Below are positions 1-7,397 of a stretch of DNA of 64,000 nucleotides, piece by piece. The DNA is taken from the NCBI GenBank assembly GCA_963772315.1, contig CAVYWJ010000003.1, positions 124,001 through 188,000 on the forward strand. The letters are read 5' to 3'. Positions within the stretch are counted from its first letter, which is position 1; every line of letters starts with the position of its first letter. The stretch comes from Haliangium sp963772315. GTDB lineage: Bacteria > Myxococcota_A > Polyangia > Haliangiales > Haliangiaceae. The notes below the pieces were generated by a model. That model was given only the letters and a program-made list of their open reading frames with translations, searched no databases and was not told where the DNA came from. The translations under genes and the position numbers were made by a program.

Positions 1-330
1 GGCCCGGAGCAGGGTGCCAAGGATGGAAAGCACCCCGCGCGCCGACAGGGCCAGCGCAGGGTGCCAGTTCAGCCGTGGAATGGCCTGAAGTGGAATACGT
101 ATATATCGCGCATACGTGGAACAGTTGACTGAATTATTGTCCCTTCCATCGTTGATAGCGATGGGGATCGCGAGGTCATCTAGCTCGACGATGCGCAAGT
201 CGGTTATATCCGAAAAGAACTTTCCGGTCCCCTCTTGCACCATGGGAGCCAAATACTGGCAGACAAAGTGCCCTTCACGCGTATCGGGCCAGGTAACCTC
301 GATGACCGTACTTGCATCGTGAATCTTCAT
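1..330 (-). CDS. hypothetical protein, N-terminal part, runs off the left edge
   Basis: From an ATG at 330 the minus strand stays open for 110 codons to the window edge, so this is the 5' part of a longer gene. The protein begins MKIHDASTVIEVTW and contains an Asn/Cys/Tyr patch (DNNSVNCSTYARYI) about 65 residues in. I do not recognise the family. It lies downstream of the 0.8-19 kb gene series on the same strand, separated by about 490 bp, so it could be the next gene of that cluster or the start of a new unit. A 20-bp dyad lies 70-90 bp upstream of its start. Confidence 0.6.
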   Translation of the reverse strand, partial: MKIHDASTVIEVTWPDTREGHFVCQYLAPMVQEGTGKFFSDITDLRIVELDDLAIPIAINDGRDNNSVNCSTYARYIRIPLQAIPRLNWHPALALSARGVLSILGTLLRA

Positions 331-816
331 ATTTAGGTCTCATCTTGATGAGCGAATGCGGGGCGGCATGTGGCGCGTCGTTAAGGCGGACACGGCCCCG
401 CTCGTGCCTGGGCACGAGCTGTGAAGTTGAAGAGATGTGAGTGCCCACATTTCCGGATGAAAGGCTCACCAATACATGCAGGAGACGGCGAAGAAACTTG
501 GGCCGTGGCAGGGCGTTGCGACCATACTTGGCGAGACGATCCATGGCCCCTGCGGACGACAGCCGGTGTCGCTGGAGCTCAGCGGGACAGCGCCTCCTTC
601 ACCGGGAACGCATGTCACGCGAGCGAAGCTGCGGCGTCCGACGCCGGAAGCACGGGCGGAGCGGGGCACTGTGTGCCTTCATGAGTCCGGGGACTGTATC
701 GCGAACCTCGGTTTGAAAGGGCACACCCCGGTCTTGGCCGCGGCGCGCCGGGCGGGTCAGTGCGGTAGCAAGCCGTCTGGACCGTTCATGTCCGGGGCAA
801 CGCCCCGGCGATTCCA
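331..816. other. intergenic region, no convincing gene
   Basis: About 490 bp between the DJ-1-family gene and the left-edge gene. Short frames are open on both strands, but none has recognisable composition, a family resemblance or a good ribosome site. A perfect dyad sits at 400-419. No tRNA or other RNA gene was recognised. Confidence 0.5.
400..419. promoter_or_regulatory. perfect 9-bp inverted repeat, possible operator
   Basis: GCTCGTGCC and GGCACGAGC are exact inverted arms with a 2-bp centre, 70-90 bp upstream of the minus-strand start at 330. Neither strand has a T-run after it, so an operator fits better than an intrinsic terminator. The binding protein is unknown. Confidence 0.35.
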
Positions 817-1440
817 TCACGAGCGGAGCTGGGAGCCGGAACGCGGATATTCCATGTAGCGGGCAGTGTCCTCGGCGATTTCCCGGCCGTACAGCGCTTC
901 CACCACATGGAAGGCCATCTCGATGCCGGCGGCGATGCCCGCCGAGGTCACGATGGTGTCGTCGACGAAGCGCAGCTCACGCTCGACGTGAATCGTCTCG
1001 TCGAGCGAGCCCAGGAGGTCGAGCGCGCCCCAGTGGGTGGTCGCTCGCCGTCCGTGCAGCAACCCGGCCTTGGCCAGCAGCAGCGAGCCAGTGCACACCG
1101 AGGTGGTCCTGGGCGCTTGCGCGGCCACGCGCTGGATCCACGCCAGGATCTCCGAGTCTTGCAGCAGGGGGCGGGTCCCGAACCCACCGGGAACGACCAG
1201 GATGTCGATGCGCGGGGCCGTGGCGAACGAATGGTCGGGGATGACGCGCATCCCGCCCGTCGCGTTGATGGGTTCGCTCGAGCGCGCGACGGTGAAGACG
1301 TGAAAGGGCGCTTGCTCGAGGGAGCGGCGCGACTCCACGCCCGGCGCGAGCCGGGTGCGGGAGAAGACCTCGTAGGGACCAGCGAAATCCAGGACCTCGA
1401 CCTCATCGAAGACGAGAATCCCCACGTTGCGTTTATCCAT
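817..1440 (-). CDS. DJ-1/PfpI-family protein, isonitrile hydratase-like
   Basis: A 207-residue DJ-1/PfpI (GATase-1-like) protein. The nucleophile elbow SVCTGSLLL puts Cys at residue 116 followed by Thr117, and Asp18 lies in VEVLDFAGP. In characterised isonitrile hydratase (InhA, isocyanide to N-substituted formamide) the essential residues are an N-terminal Asp and a Cys-Thr pair, and all three are present here. The THW stretch after the elbow also fits that subgroup. It is 39 bp downstream of a peptide deformylase gene on the same strand, which would act on the formamide product. Alternatives are a GlxA-type domain or another DJ-1 hydratase. The family call is firm; the substrate is inferred. 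Confidence 0.75.
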   Translation of the reverse strand: MDKRNVGILVFDEVEVLDFAGPYEVFSRTRLAPGVESRRSLEQAPFHVFTVARSSEPINATGGMRVIPDHSFATAPRIDILVVPGGFGTRPLLQDSEILAWIQRVAAQAPRTTSVCTGSLLLAKAGLLHGRRATTHWGALDLLGSLDETIHVERELRFVDDTIVTSAGIAAGIEMAFHVVEALYGREIAEDTARYMEYPRSGSQLRS

Positions 1441-1479
1441 CGTATTTCTCGGGTGAGGGTGGCGCTGCAGCCACGGCTG

Positions 1480-2031
1480 TCAGGCCTGCTGATGGCGACG
1501 CAGCCACTCCGCGCGCGTGCAAAGGGCCTGCGGAGAGATGGCACGCTGCACCGCCAGGATGCCATGGAGATGATCGATCTCGTGCTGCAGCAGCTCCGAG
1601 AAGGCGCCGTCCGCCTCGATGATGCGCGCGCTGCCGTGCTCGTCGGTGTACGAGACCTTGATTCGCACGGAGCGGGCCACGCGGACCATGAGTCCGGGAA
1701 GACTGAAGCAGTCGTCCCATAACTCCATTTGCTCCGGGCTCGACCAGTCAATCGTGGGATTGATCAGCGGTCCAGTGAAACCATCGGGAATGCGGATGAA
1801 GATCAGCTGCTCGTTGGCCCCGATCTGCGGCGCAGCAATTCCCCGGCCAAAGCCGTTAGCCTCACGAAACGAGGCCAGCGTATCGGAGAGATCCGCGATC
1901 AGGGCGCGTGCCGCTACCGGTGACTCGACGGGACGCGAAGACTGCCACAGCCCGGGATTTCCGAGCTCCAAGATGGGACGTGCCGGCATGGTGGTATCGT
2001 TGACCGAGATGTCGTTCGAGTCAAGCGTCAC
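1480..2031 (-). CDS. def: peptide deformylase-like metallohydrolase
   Basis: A 183-residue peptide deformylase with all three family motifs: GIAAPQIG (64-71), a variant of the EGCLS box (DDCFS, metal-ligand Cys108), and HEIDH (His150 and His154 ligands, Glu151 catalytic). The first codon is GTG at 2031. ATG at 1989 (MPARPILEL) is an attractive alternative because deformylases usually begin close to this motif. The gene starts 15 bp after the PLP enzyme and precedes the DJ-1 protein. Its place in a biosynthetic operon suggests removal of a formyl group from an intermediate, or a spare resistant copy, rather than general N-terminal maturation. Confidence 0.85.
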   Translation of the reverse strand: MTLDSNDISVNDTTMPARPILELGNPGLWQSSRPVESPVAARALIADLSDTLASFREANGFGRGIAAPQIGANEQLIFIRIPDGFTGPLINPTIDWSSPEQMELWDDCFSLPGLMVRVARSVRIKVSYTDEHGSARIIEADGAFSELLQHEIDHLHGILAVQRAISPQALCTRAEWLRRHQQA

Positions 2032-2046
2032 GGCTCGTACTGCAGG

Positions 2047-3018
2047 TCAGAGGGCCGCCGGAGCCGGTTGGAACAGCGGTGGTGACGTGTAGCGATCTCC
2101 ACGGTCTGGGCAGATCGCGACGACCATACCTTCATCCAGCTCATGGGCCACGATCTGCGCCGCCGCCAGCACGGCGGCGGACGTGGCACCGAGGAGAAGC
2201 CCTTCTTGATGTGCGAGCTGCAGCACCAGCTCGAGAGCCGTTCCGGTCGAGATCCGGATAAGACGGTCGAAGCCGTTCTCTCGGTAGATTCCGGGCCGGA
2301 TCGTCGAGGGAATGTGTCGCATTCCGTTCAGGCCGTGTTCGGCGGCGTCCGGCTCCACCGCGATGACTTGCACGTGCGGCATGTGCTCGCGAAGCCACCA
2401 GCCCGTGCCCATGACCGTGCCCCCCGTGCCTATGGCGGCAACGAGATGCGTGACCCGACCGCCGGTCTGCTTCCGGATCTCCGGCGCGGTGGACAGGTAG
2501 TGCGACCAGACATTGGCAGGATTGTTGTATTGATCCGGCATGAAGTACCGATCCGGATCGGACTCGTAGATCTCCTTGGCCTTCATGATGGCGCCATCCG
2601 AACCCTTGGCCGGGTCGGTCAGGACCAGATTGGCACCGTAGGAGTGCAGGATCGGTCGCTTCTCCAGGCTGACCCCGGCCGACATGGTCAGAGAGACTGG
2701 ATAGCCCAGCGACGCGCCGATCATGGCCAGTGCGATGCCAGTGTTCCCTGATGTCGAATCGAGGATCGCCTTGCCGGGCCGGAGCTGGCCGGTAGCCAGC
2801 GCGTGGGCGATCATCATCGTGGCCGGCCGATCCTTGATCGAGCCCCCCGGATTCATCCCTTCGATCTTGGCCCAGATCTCGACGTTCTCTCGCCCTGGAT
2901 GGCTCAGGTGCTTCAACCGGTGCATGGGCGTCCTGCCCACGAGATCCATGATGGTGCCGGTCTGCGTTGGCCATCCCAGGCCGGAAGGCAGTTCGAATGA
3001 TGCAGTTTCGTCGGCCAT
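2047..3018 (-). CDS. PLP-dependent cysteine synthase-family enzyme (fold type II)
   Basis: A 323-residue enzyme of the CysK/CysM beta-replacement family. The PLP lysine is Lys62 in PGGSIKDRPA, and the substrate/phosphate loop TSGNTG is at 89-94. The glycine-rich IGTGGTVMGTG and a C-terminal cofactor region follow the usual order. Family members replace the beta-leaving group of an activated serine with sulfide or with a nitrogen or other nucleophile; SbnA, for example, uses glutamate. Within this cluster it may join an N-oxidised or amine nucleophile to a serine-derived unit instead of making cysteine. Full length with no missing motif. The product is inferred only. Confidence 0.85.
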   Translation of the reverse strand: MADETASFELPSGLGWPTQTGTIMDLVGRTPMHRLKHLSHPGRENVEIWAKIEGMNPGGSIKDRPATMMIAHALATGQLRPGKAILDSTSGNTGIALAMIGASLGYPVSLTMSAGVSLEKRPILHSYGANLVLTDPAKGSDGAIMKAKEIYESDPDRYFMPDQYNNPANVWSHYLSTAPEIRKQTGGRVTHLVAAIGTGGTVMGTGWWLREHMPHVQVIAVEPDAAEHGLNGMRHIPSTIRPGIYRENGFDRLIRISTGTALELVLQLAHQEGLLLGATSAAVLAAAQIVAHELDEGMVVAICPDRGDRYTSPPLFQPAPAAL

Positions 3019-3067
3019 GATTCCCTTCTAAGCAGTTCGAGCTGCTGGCCAGGAGTTCGCCACGACC

Positions 3068-3526
3068 TCACCGAGCATGACCACCTCGAGGTTGTCCTCG
3101 GTTGCGTTCGGCGACCAGGAGCCGCCACGCATACGCGATGAAGAATACCGAGCCCACCACGATGGATGGCACTATCGTCGTGACCAGATTGGGTGTCCCT
3201 GTCATCCAGTGCGTCGTGGTCATCACTGCGATCATCAAAGATAGTGTCCCCACCGCGGCCAGGAGGAAGCCCCCCAACGCCCTGCCACCCAGCCGGAACA
3301 GCGCCTCGAGCACCAGCACCAACGTCAATGTGGAGAGAAAGCTCAGCACTCCCTGCACGAGACATGCTTCGAGGGCAATCGAGGTACCATGCTCCCAGTT
3401 GGAGAAACCAGCCCATGACCCATACAGAATCGCTGCGCCGGTCGCGGTGACATAAGCCCGCACCGTGGAGCGGCCGCGCATCGAAGAGGCGCGATCTATG
3501 CCGCTATCAGGCATGCTGCGGCTCAT
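3068..3526 (-). CDS. small integral membrane protein of unknown function
   Basis: 152 residues with about four hydrophobic segments (roughly 28-45, 55-78, 85-105 and 115-138) and a basic C-terminus, so it probably spans the inner membrane. No catalytic motif or transporter signature is visible. It sits between the GNAT and PLP genes with gaps of 16 and 49 bp and is presumably co-transcribed. It could protect against or help export the product, but the sequence does not show this. The start at 3526 is the most upstream Met; Met16 is also possible. Confidence 0.6.
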   Translation of the reverse strand: MSRSMPDSGIDRASSMRGRSTVRAYVTATGAAILYGSWAGFSNWEHGTSIALEACLVQGVLSFLSTLTLVLVLEALFRLGGRALGGFLLAAVGTLSLMIAVMTTTHWMTGTPNLVTTIVPSIVVGSVFFIAYAWRLLVAERNRGQPRGGHAR

Positions 3527-3542
3527 TCACCATGTCGCAGTC

Positions 3543-4109
3543 TCACCCGCGGAGCTCGGCGCAGCGCTTCTTCAACTCTGTCACTGTCTGATACATGTAG
3601 AGCCCTTCGTAGCTCTTCCCGCGCACGCGGGCGTAGTCGGGGAGAGTTCCGATAAGCTGAAAACCGAGGTGCCGCCAGATCATCTCGGCTGGCGTGCCGG
3701 CACGCACGTCGATGCACAGCACATCGATCCCGAGTGCTTCGCACTTTTCGGCCAGATGTACCATTCCGAGTCTCACCACCCCGGTATGTCGCATCTCCGG
3801 GTCGACCATCGTACGGAAAATCCACCCGACGTGCCGATTGTTCGGGGAGCCGCTGGGCACGAGGACGCACTGTGCGACAGTCCGCTCGTCATTCTCGACG
3901 ACGAGCACATACGATCGGCCCGCGCGGACCGCAGTGTCCAGCTCGGCGATGACCTGCAACGCCTGCTCGTGCGGAATGGGCCCGGGAAAGCCGACGGTGT
4001 CGTCGGTCTCGAGCACCCGATTGAGCAGGCGAGCCAAGCGGACGGTCCGCTGCTCGTCCACGGCATCGAGCCACTGAAATAGGAGTCCTTCCAGAGCCGT
4101 CGCTTGCAT
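3543..4109 (-). CDS. GNAT-family N-acetyltransferase
   Basis: 188 residues with GNAT topology: a central strand-loop-helix resembling the acetyl-CoA site around 95-120 (VGWIFRTMVDPEMRHTGVV, with the usual Q/RxxGxG degenerate as RHTGVV), then a GFQLIG strand and a C-terminal Tyr-containing segment. It likely acylates an amine of a pathway intermediate or of the final product (self-protection). It lies 20 bp after the di-iron oxidase gene. The degenerate pyrophosphate loop makes acetyl-CoA use less certain. Confidence 0.65.
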   Translation of the reverse strand: MQATALEGLLFQWLDAVDEQRTVRLARLLNRVLETDDTVGFPGPIPHEQALQVIAELDTAVRAGRSYVLVVENDERTVAQCVLVPSGSPNNRHVGWIFRTMVDPEMRHTGVVRLGMVHLAEKCEALGIDVLCIDVRAGTPAEMIWRHLGFQLIGTLPDYARVRGKSYEGLYMYQTVTELKKRCAELRG

Positions 4110-4129
4110 GTGTGCCTCGAAGCCGCGGA

Positions 4130-4843
4130 TCAGTTAGTCGCGCTTTCGGCCTGATAAACGCGCTGAATGCCCTCGTAGAAGCCCCAGAACCTGTCGACAG
4201 TCTCGCGTACGGTGGCAATCGCCTCCTGTTGCATCTTCTCGTCCTTGCACACAGCGGTCACCAGCTCGATACCCTCGACCACATGCTGGACGTCCTCGGC
4301 CGCGTGGACCGAGAAGAACTGGAGGTCGTTGGGAGTCAGGTTGTATGCCTTGGCGAAGAACTCGTAGGCGGGCATGCCCTCCTTCTTCTGGATGGTCTGC
4401 CCTTCGCTGGCAATCATGATTGCCGCCGCGGCCTTGTGATATGAGGCCGAGTCGTCGACCAGACGGCGGCGATAATCGATGAGCTCTGCGGTCTCGGGTA
4501 GAGGAACGGACGTATCGAGCTCTTCCCGCGTGAAGCCAAGCGCGAAGATGAAACGCTCCATCAGCTCCAGATGCCCGTCGGTGTTCGACATCTTGCCGGT
4601 CACTTCCTCGTACAGGTTCTCGATGAGCCGCTGTCGGAACTCTCGCACGGGGCAGCGATAGAAGAGCGCCGCAATGTAGCGCTCGAACATGGCAGTGAGC
4701 TGATACACCTGGCCGGCGAAGAGGCGCGCCAGACGCATGTTGCGATGTGGCGACAGGAACTCTATGAGGATGGGGTGCTCCATGGTGGGCCGGCTCTTCA
4801 TGGCGCGAATCAGCTCTTTCTTGAATTGCGTACTATCCAGCAT
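4130..4843 (-). CDS. haem-oxygenase-like di-iron oxidase/oxygenase (HDO)
   Basis: From ATG 4843 (preceded by GGAG, 7 nt spacing) the protein is 237 residues. All six metal-ligand positions of the HDO family can be placed: Glu79/80, His91, Glu147, and His180-Asp184-His187 in HAAEDVQH. The spacing agrees with characterised members: His to Glu is 56 residues, as in SznF, and the last motif is HxxxDxxH. HDOs include N-oxygenases (SznF, RohS), C-C cleaving enzymes (BesC, UndA) and CADD. Next to a flavin N-hydroxylase, further oxidation of an N-hydroxy amino acid is the simplest idea. An upstream in-frame extension to 5044 exists but has non-coding character. Confidence 0.8.
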   Translation of the reverse strand: MLDSTQFKKELIRAMKSRPTMEHPILIEFLSPHRNMRLARLFAGQVYQLTAMFERYIAALFYRCPVREFRQRLIENLYEEVTGKMSNTDGHLELMERFIFALGFTREELDTSVPLPETAELIDYRRRLVDDSASYHKAAAAIMIASEGQTIQKKEGMPAYEFFAKAYNLTPNDLQFFSVHAAEDVQHVVEGIELVTAVCKDEKMQQEAIATVRETVDRFWGFYEGIQRVYQAESATN

Positions 4844-4928
4844 TCGTTGTTCTCCGCAGATGATGCATCCGAGAGGCGAAAAATGCGATTCGCACCCATG
4901 ATGCGTTGATAACGTCCGAGCACCACAA

Positions 4929-4956
4929 ACTACTATATATCGTTTCTCGATGTCAA
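4929..4956 (-). promoter_or_regulatory. possible internal promoter upstream of the HDO gene
   Basis: The 200-bp gap upstream of the HDO start is AT-rich for this DNA. On the minus strand TTGACA (4951-4956) is followed by a TATATAGTAG stretch ending near 4930. The spacing to the best -10-like hexamer is shorter than 17 bp, so the match is imperfect. Confidence 0.3.
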
Positions 4957-5044
4957 TCGGCCTCATGCGCCGTCGCCTGCGAGAAGCCAGTCGTCCGATG
5001 ACGACTCGCCGGCCATACGCACTATCCGAGCAGCCACGGCTCAC

Positions 5045-6217
5045 TCACTCGCTCGCATCTGCGTCGTCGTTCTCCGGCGTGTCCTCGCCGGCCTCCGCCC
5101 CGCTCTCGACGCTGGTCAGGCGCTTGGCGATCAAGTTCCTGATCGGACGTAGAATAGGATGATACAGCTCGGCCAGATACTCCATGGGCTCGAATCTGCC
5201 ACCCAGGCGCTCCTTGTGGGCCTTACTCGTGGTGCCCATGTGAAGCTGCTTGCATCCGGCTGCGATGGCCAGCTCGACCTCATGAGTGGCCAGATTGAAA
5301 TACGCCTGGACAGGGAGTGAATGCACGTAGTCAGCGCCGTAGTACTTCACTTCGCGCGATGTGCCATCATGCAGCGTGAAGATGAAGCTGGCGATCTCGT
5401 CGCCCACCCGCACGAGGGTCAGGTGCAGCTTCCCCGCCCCCAAGGTGTCCAGGCGTCTGAAGAACGCCTCGCTGATCTCGAACGGCATCGGCAGCATCCC
5501 CTTGGCTTCCGCTCGCTCGGACGTGGTTTGGAACAGGCGATGGAGGTCCGAGGCCAGCTCGCCGATGCGGTCGTGGACCTCCAACCGCCCGCCCATTCGG
5601 ACCAGCCGCCGGCGGGTCTTACGCATCATGCGCCGCCGGGGACTCCTGAACGTCTTCAAGTATGCTTCGTAATCCGGGTATGCGAGATCCAGCACTGCGT
5701 TATCCAGGTATGGAATGCGCAGAGGTTGCTGCGCCCGGGTTTCTGGCCCGACCGTATGCGGCTCCACCTTCACGCACAGCGCGTTCATGCCCAGCTTTCC
5801 GCGAAGCATGGACACCATCTGCGCGGTGATGGCATCCCGGACAGGCTCTACCTCTGGAGCCAGCAGGATGCCGGGAAGGTTCATCAGGGGAATCTCGACG
5901 AACCCGATGTCGAACGAGAGTGGACGTAGACCGAGCTGCGCCAGCCGTCCGGTCACGGCTCCCAGCCGCGGACTGATGAACCGGGCCAGATCCAGCCGGC
6001 GAATGATATAGAGGATACCAAGGCCAACTGCGCGACCGGCTTGCCTGATGGGCAGATAGTACAGTGAGATATCTGATGGGTGAGAGCTACGCACGAGCTC
6101 GGACCAGGCAATTGCAAGCGAACCGAAGCGTACGCCGCGAAGCGCGGCGGTGAACTCGCTTTGCTCGTCTGGAGACAAACTCCCGATCAGATCTATTTCG
6201 AGTCCTGGCTTGGTCAT
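5045..6217 (-). CDS. FemAB-like/GNAT-fold acyl or aminoacyl transferase
   Basis: A 390-residue protein with two GNAT-like halves. The C-terminal half (about 165-350) resembles BioF2-like/FemAB-like (peptidoglycan or exopolysaccharide) transferases: a basic SPRRRMMRKTRRRL segment, then strands ending in YYGADY and a GTTSKAHKERLGG segment. Relatives use acyl-CoA or aminoacyl-tRNA donors. In this cluster it may acylate an N-hydroxy or amino group, or add an amino acid. The last 25 residues are acidic and probably disordered. It is separated from its neighbours by 200 and 406 bp, so it may have its own promoter. Confidence 0.65.
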   Translation of the reverse strand: MTKPGLEIDLIGSLSPDEQSEFTAALRGVRFGSLAIAWSELVRSSHPSDISLYYLPIRQAGRAVGLGILYIIRRLDLARFISPRLGAVTGRLAQLGLRPLSFDIGFVEIPLMNLPGILLAPEVEPVRDAITAQMVSMLRGKLGMNALCVKVEPHTVGPETRAQQPLRIPYLDNAVLDLAYPDYEAYLKTFRSPRRRMMRKTRRRLVRMGGRLEVHDRIGELASDLHRLFQTTSERAEAKGMLPMPFEISEAFFRRLDTLGAGKLHLTLVRVGDEIASFIFTLHDGTSREVKYYGADYVHSLPVQAYFNLATHEVELAIAAGCKQLHMGTTSKAHKERLGGRFEPMEYLAELYHPILRPIRNLIAKRLTSVESGAEAGEDTPENDDADASE

Positions 6218-6623
6218 GGAGAAGAAGTATGGAAAGTCCTAAGCCGATCAGGTCGAAACCCAGCAGGAGGGCTCGTAGCGGTCGGACGGCAGCTAGAGGG
6301 TTAGAATGACGCGCTCACGCAGGCACCGCGGGGAGAACACAGTACTTCTCTCGTTCCAGCCGCTTCGAGAACCGCCTTACTGCTCATCCGCCGCCTCGAA
6401 CCGGAAAGCCTTCTACCGTGATCGCCCGAAGCGCATCGACGGCCGTGTATGTCGGCCCAGGCCGAACGCGTCCGTGAGCCGTGCGCATCAACCTCGAGAG
6501 TGTTCACGCCTATCCTTTTCGGCGTTTCTGGCCTCGGGCCTCCCCGACCTGACCCTCTATCACGCTCTGGGCAACCTTCCAGAGCCTCCATTCACCCCAA
6601 ATTCTACTGACGAGTTACATCGG
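6218..6623. other. intergenic region with a hairpin, no gene seen
   Basis: A 406-bp gap between the outer-membrane protein gene and the FemAB-like gene. Open frames here are short and lack coding character. A 7-bp hairpin lies near its right end, downstream of the outer-membrane protein gene. Confidence 0.5.
6564..6585 (-). terminator. possible hairpin terminator after the outer-membrane protein gene
   Basis: GCTCTGG and CCAGAGC form a perfect 7-bp stem with an 8-nt loop, 38 bp beyond the stop of the minus-strand gene at 6624. There is no U-tract, so it may only attenuate transcription. Confidence 0.3.
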
Positions 6624-7301
6624 CTAGTACCAGCGCAGTAACTCGAGGCCGAGCAGGAGCGACAGCGCGACGTGCGGCTTCTTCACCTCCTCAGTGGTCG
6701 GATTCCCCGCTGGCTGCTCGAGCGCCGCGCTGTACCACCAAGCGGTCATGTCGAGCCGGACCGCCATCGTCATGTCCTCGCCCATCTTGAGGCCCCAGCC
6801 AAAGCCGAGCCGGCCAGTGAGGAGCTTGTCGATGTCGAAGCTGCAATCGTTGCCGGGGAAGTTGGCGCACGTCTCCGTGTCATCGACCAGATCGATCTGG
6901 TTCGAGCTGCCGACGAAGATTCCGTAGCCGAGACCGAAGGTGCCGAACGGGCCGGTGAACCGCTCGTCCTGGAAGGCGTAGCGCACGCCGATATCGGCGA
7001 CCGAGATGGACAGGGCCTGTGTTCCCTGGTCACTCGTCCGGGCAAAGCCGTCGAGGCTCAGGTGCAGCTCGGGCGCCAGACGGCCAAACACCATCATACC
7101 GCCCGCGAACACACGGCCAATGGCAGTGAGCTTGTCGTCCATGCCGCCAGAGACCATGGCGCCGAACGCCAGCGGCCGGCCATCGTCCTCGCCCGTGGAG
7201 CCCCCCTCCTGGGCGAGTGCCGGCGCAGCGCCGTGCAGCACCAGGGCCGCGGCCAGCATGGAACCAATCAAAGGCATTCTTGCAGAATTGAAACGAATCA
7301 T
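6624..7301 (-). CDS. secreted outer-membrane beta-barrel-like protein
   Basis: 225 residues starting with a clear Sec signal peptide (positive N-terminus, hydrophobic 10-27, AxA site near APALAQ at 25-30). The mature protein alternates short amphipathic strands and Gly-rich turns (FGTFGLGYGIFVG) and ends in an aromatic residue (LLRWY), which is typical of small outer-membrane barrels. A Cys pair (TCANFPGNDC) sits in a probable loop. Its place inside the biosynthetic series suggests a role at the cell surface, for example product passage or tolerance, but nothing proves it. It may have its own promoter. Confidence 0.7.
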   Translation of the reverse strand: MIRFNSARMPLIGSMLAAALVLHGAAPALAQEGGSTGEDDGRPLAFGAMVSGGMDDKLTAIGRVFAGGMMVFGRLAPELHLSLDGFARTSDQGTQALSISVADIGVRYAFQDERFTGPFGTFGLGYGIFVGSSNQIDLVDDTETCANFPGNDCSFDIDKLLTGRLGFGWGLKMGEDMTMAVRLDMTAWWYSAALEQPAGNPTTEEVKKPHVALSLLLGLELLRWY

Positions 7302-7311
7302 GGCAATCGAT

Positions 7312-7338
7312 GACCTACACTGATGGATGAGCTGTCAA
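7312..7338 (-). promoter_or_regulatory. possible promoter of the outer-membrane protein gene
   Basis: On the minus strand TTGACA (7333-7338) lies 31 bp before the ATG, with a weak TGTAGG/TAGGTC -10-like hexamer about 15 bp downstream. A transcript starting here would have almost no leader. Confidence 0.25.
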
Positions 7339-7397
7339 GTTGACGAGTCGTGCCAAGTTCATGGCGATGCGATACTATCTCTACCTTCTCTCACGTA

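Noticed and set aside
476..859. 127-codon plus-strand frame near the left end
   Set aside because: It overlaps the end of the isonitrile hydratase-like gene, has no ribosome site or family, and its composition is not convincing.
1480..2031. Treating the deformylase as the housekeeping def gene
   Set aside because: No fmt or other translation gene is next to it and it lies within a biosynthetic series; a dedicated role is more likely, though not proven.
5045..6217. A peptide aminoacyl-tRNA ligase of a ribosomal-peptide pathway
   Set aside because: The fold is compatible, but no typical LanB-like domain or convincing precursor gene was found; kept only as a speculation tied to the 28-codon ORF.
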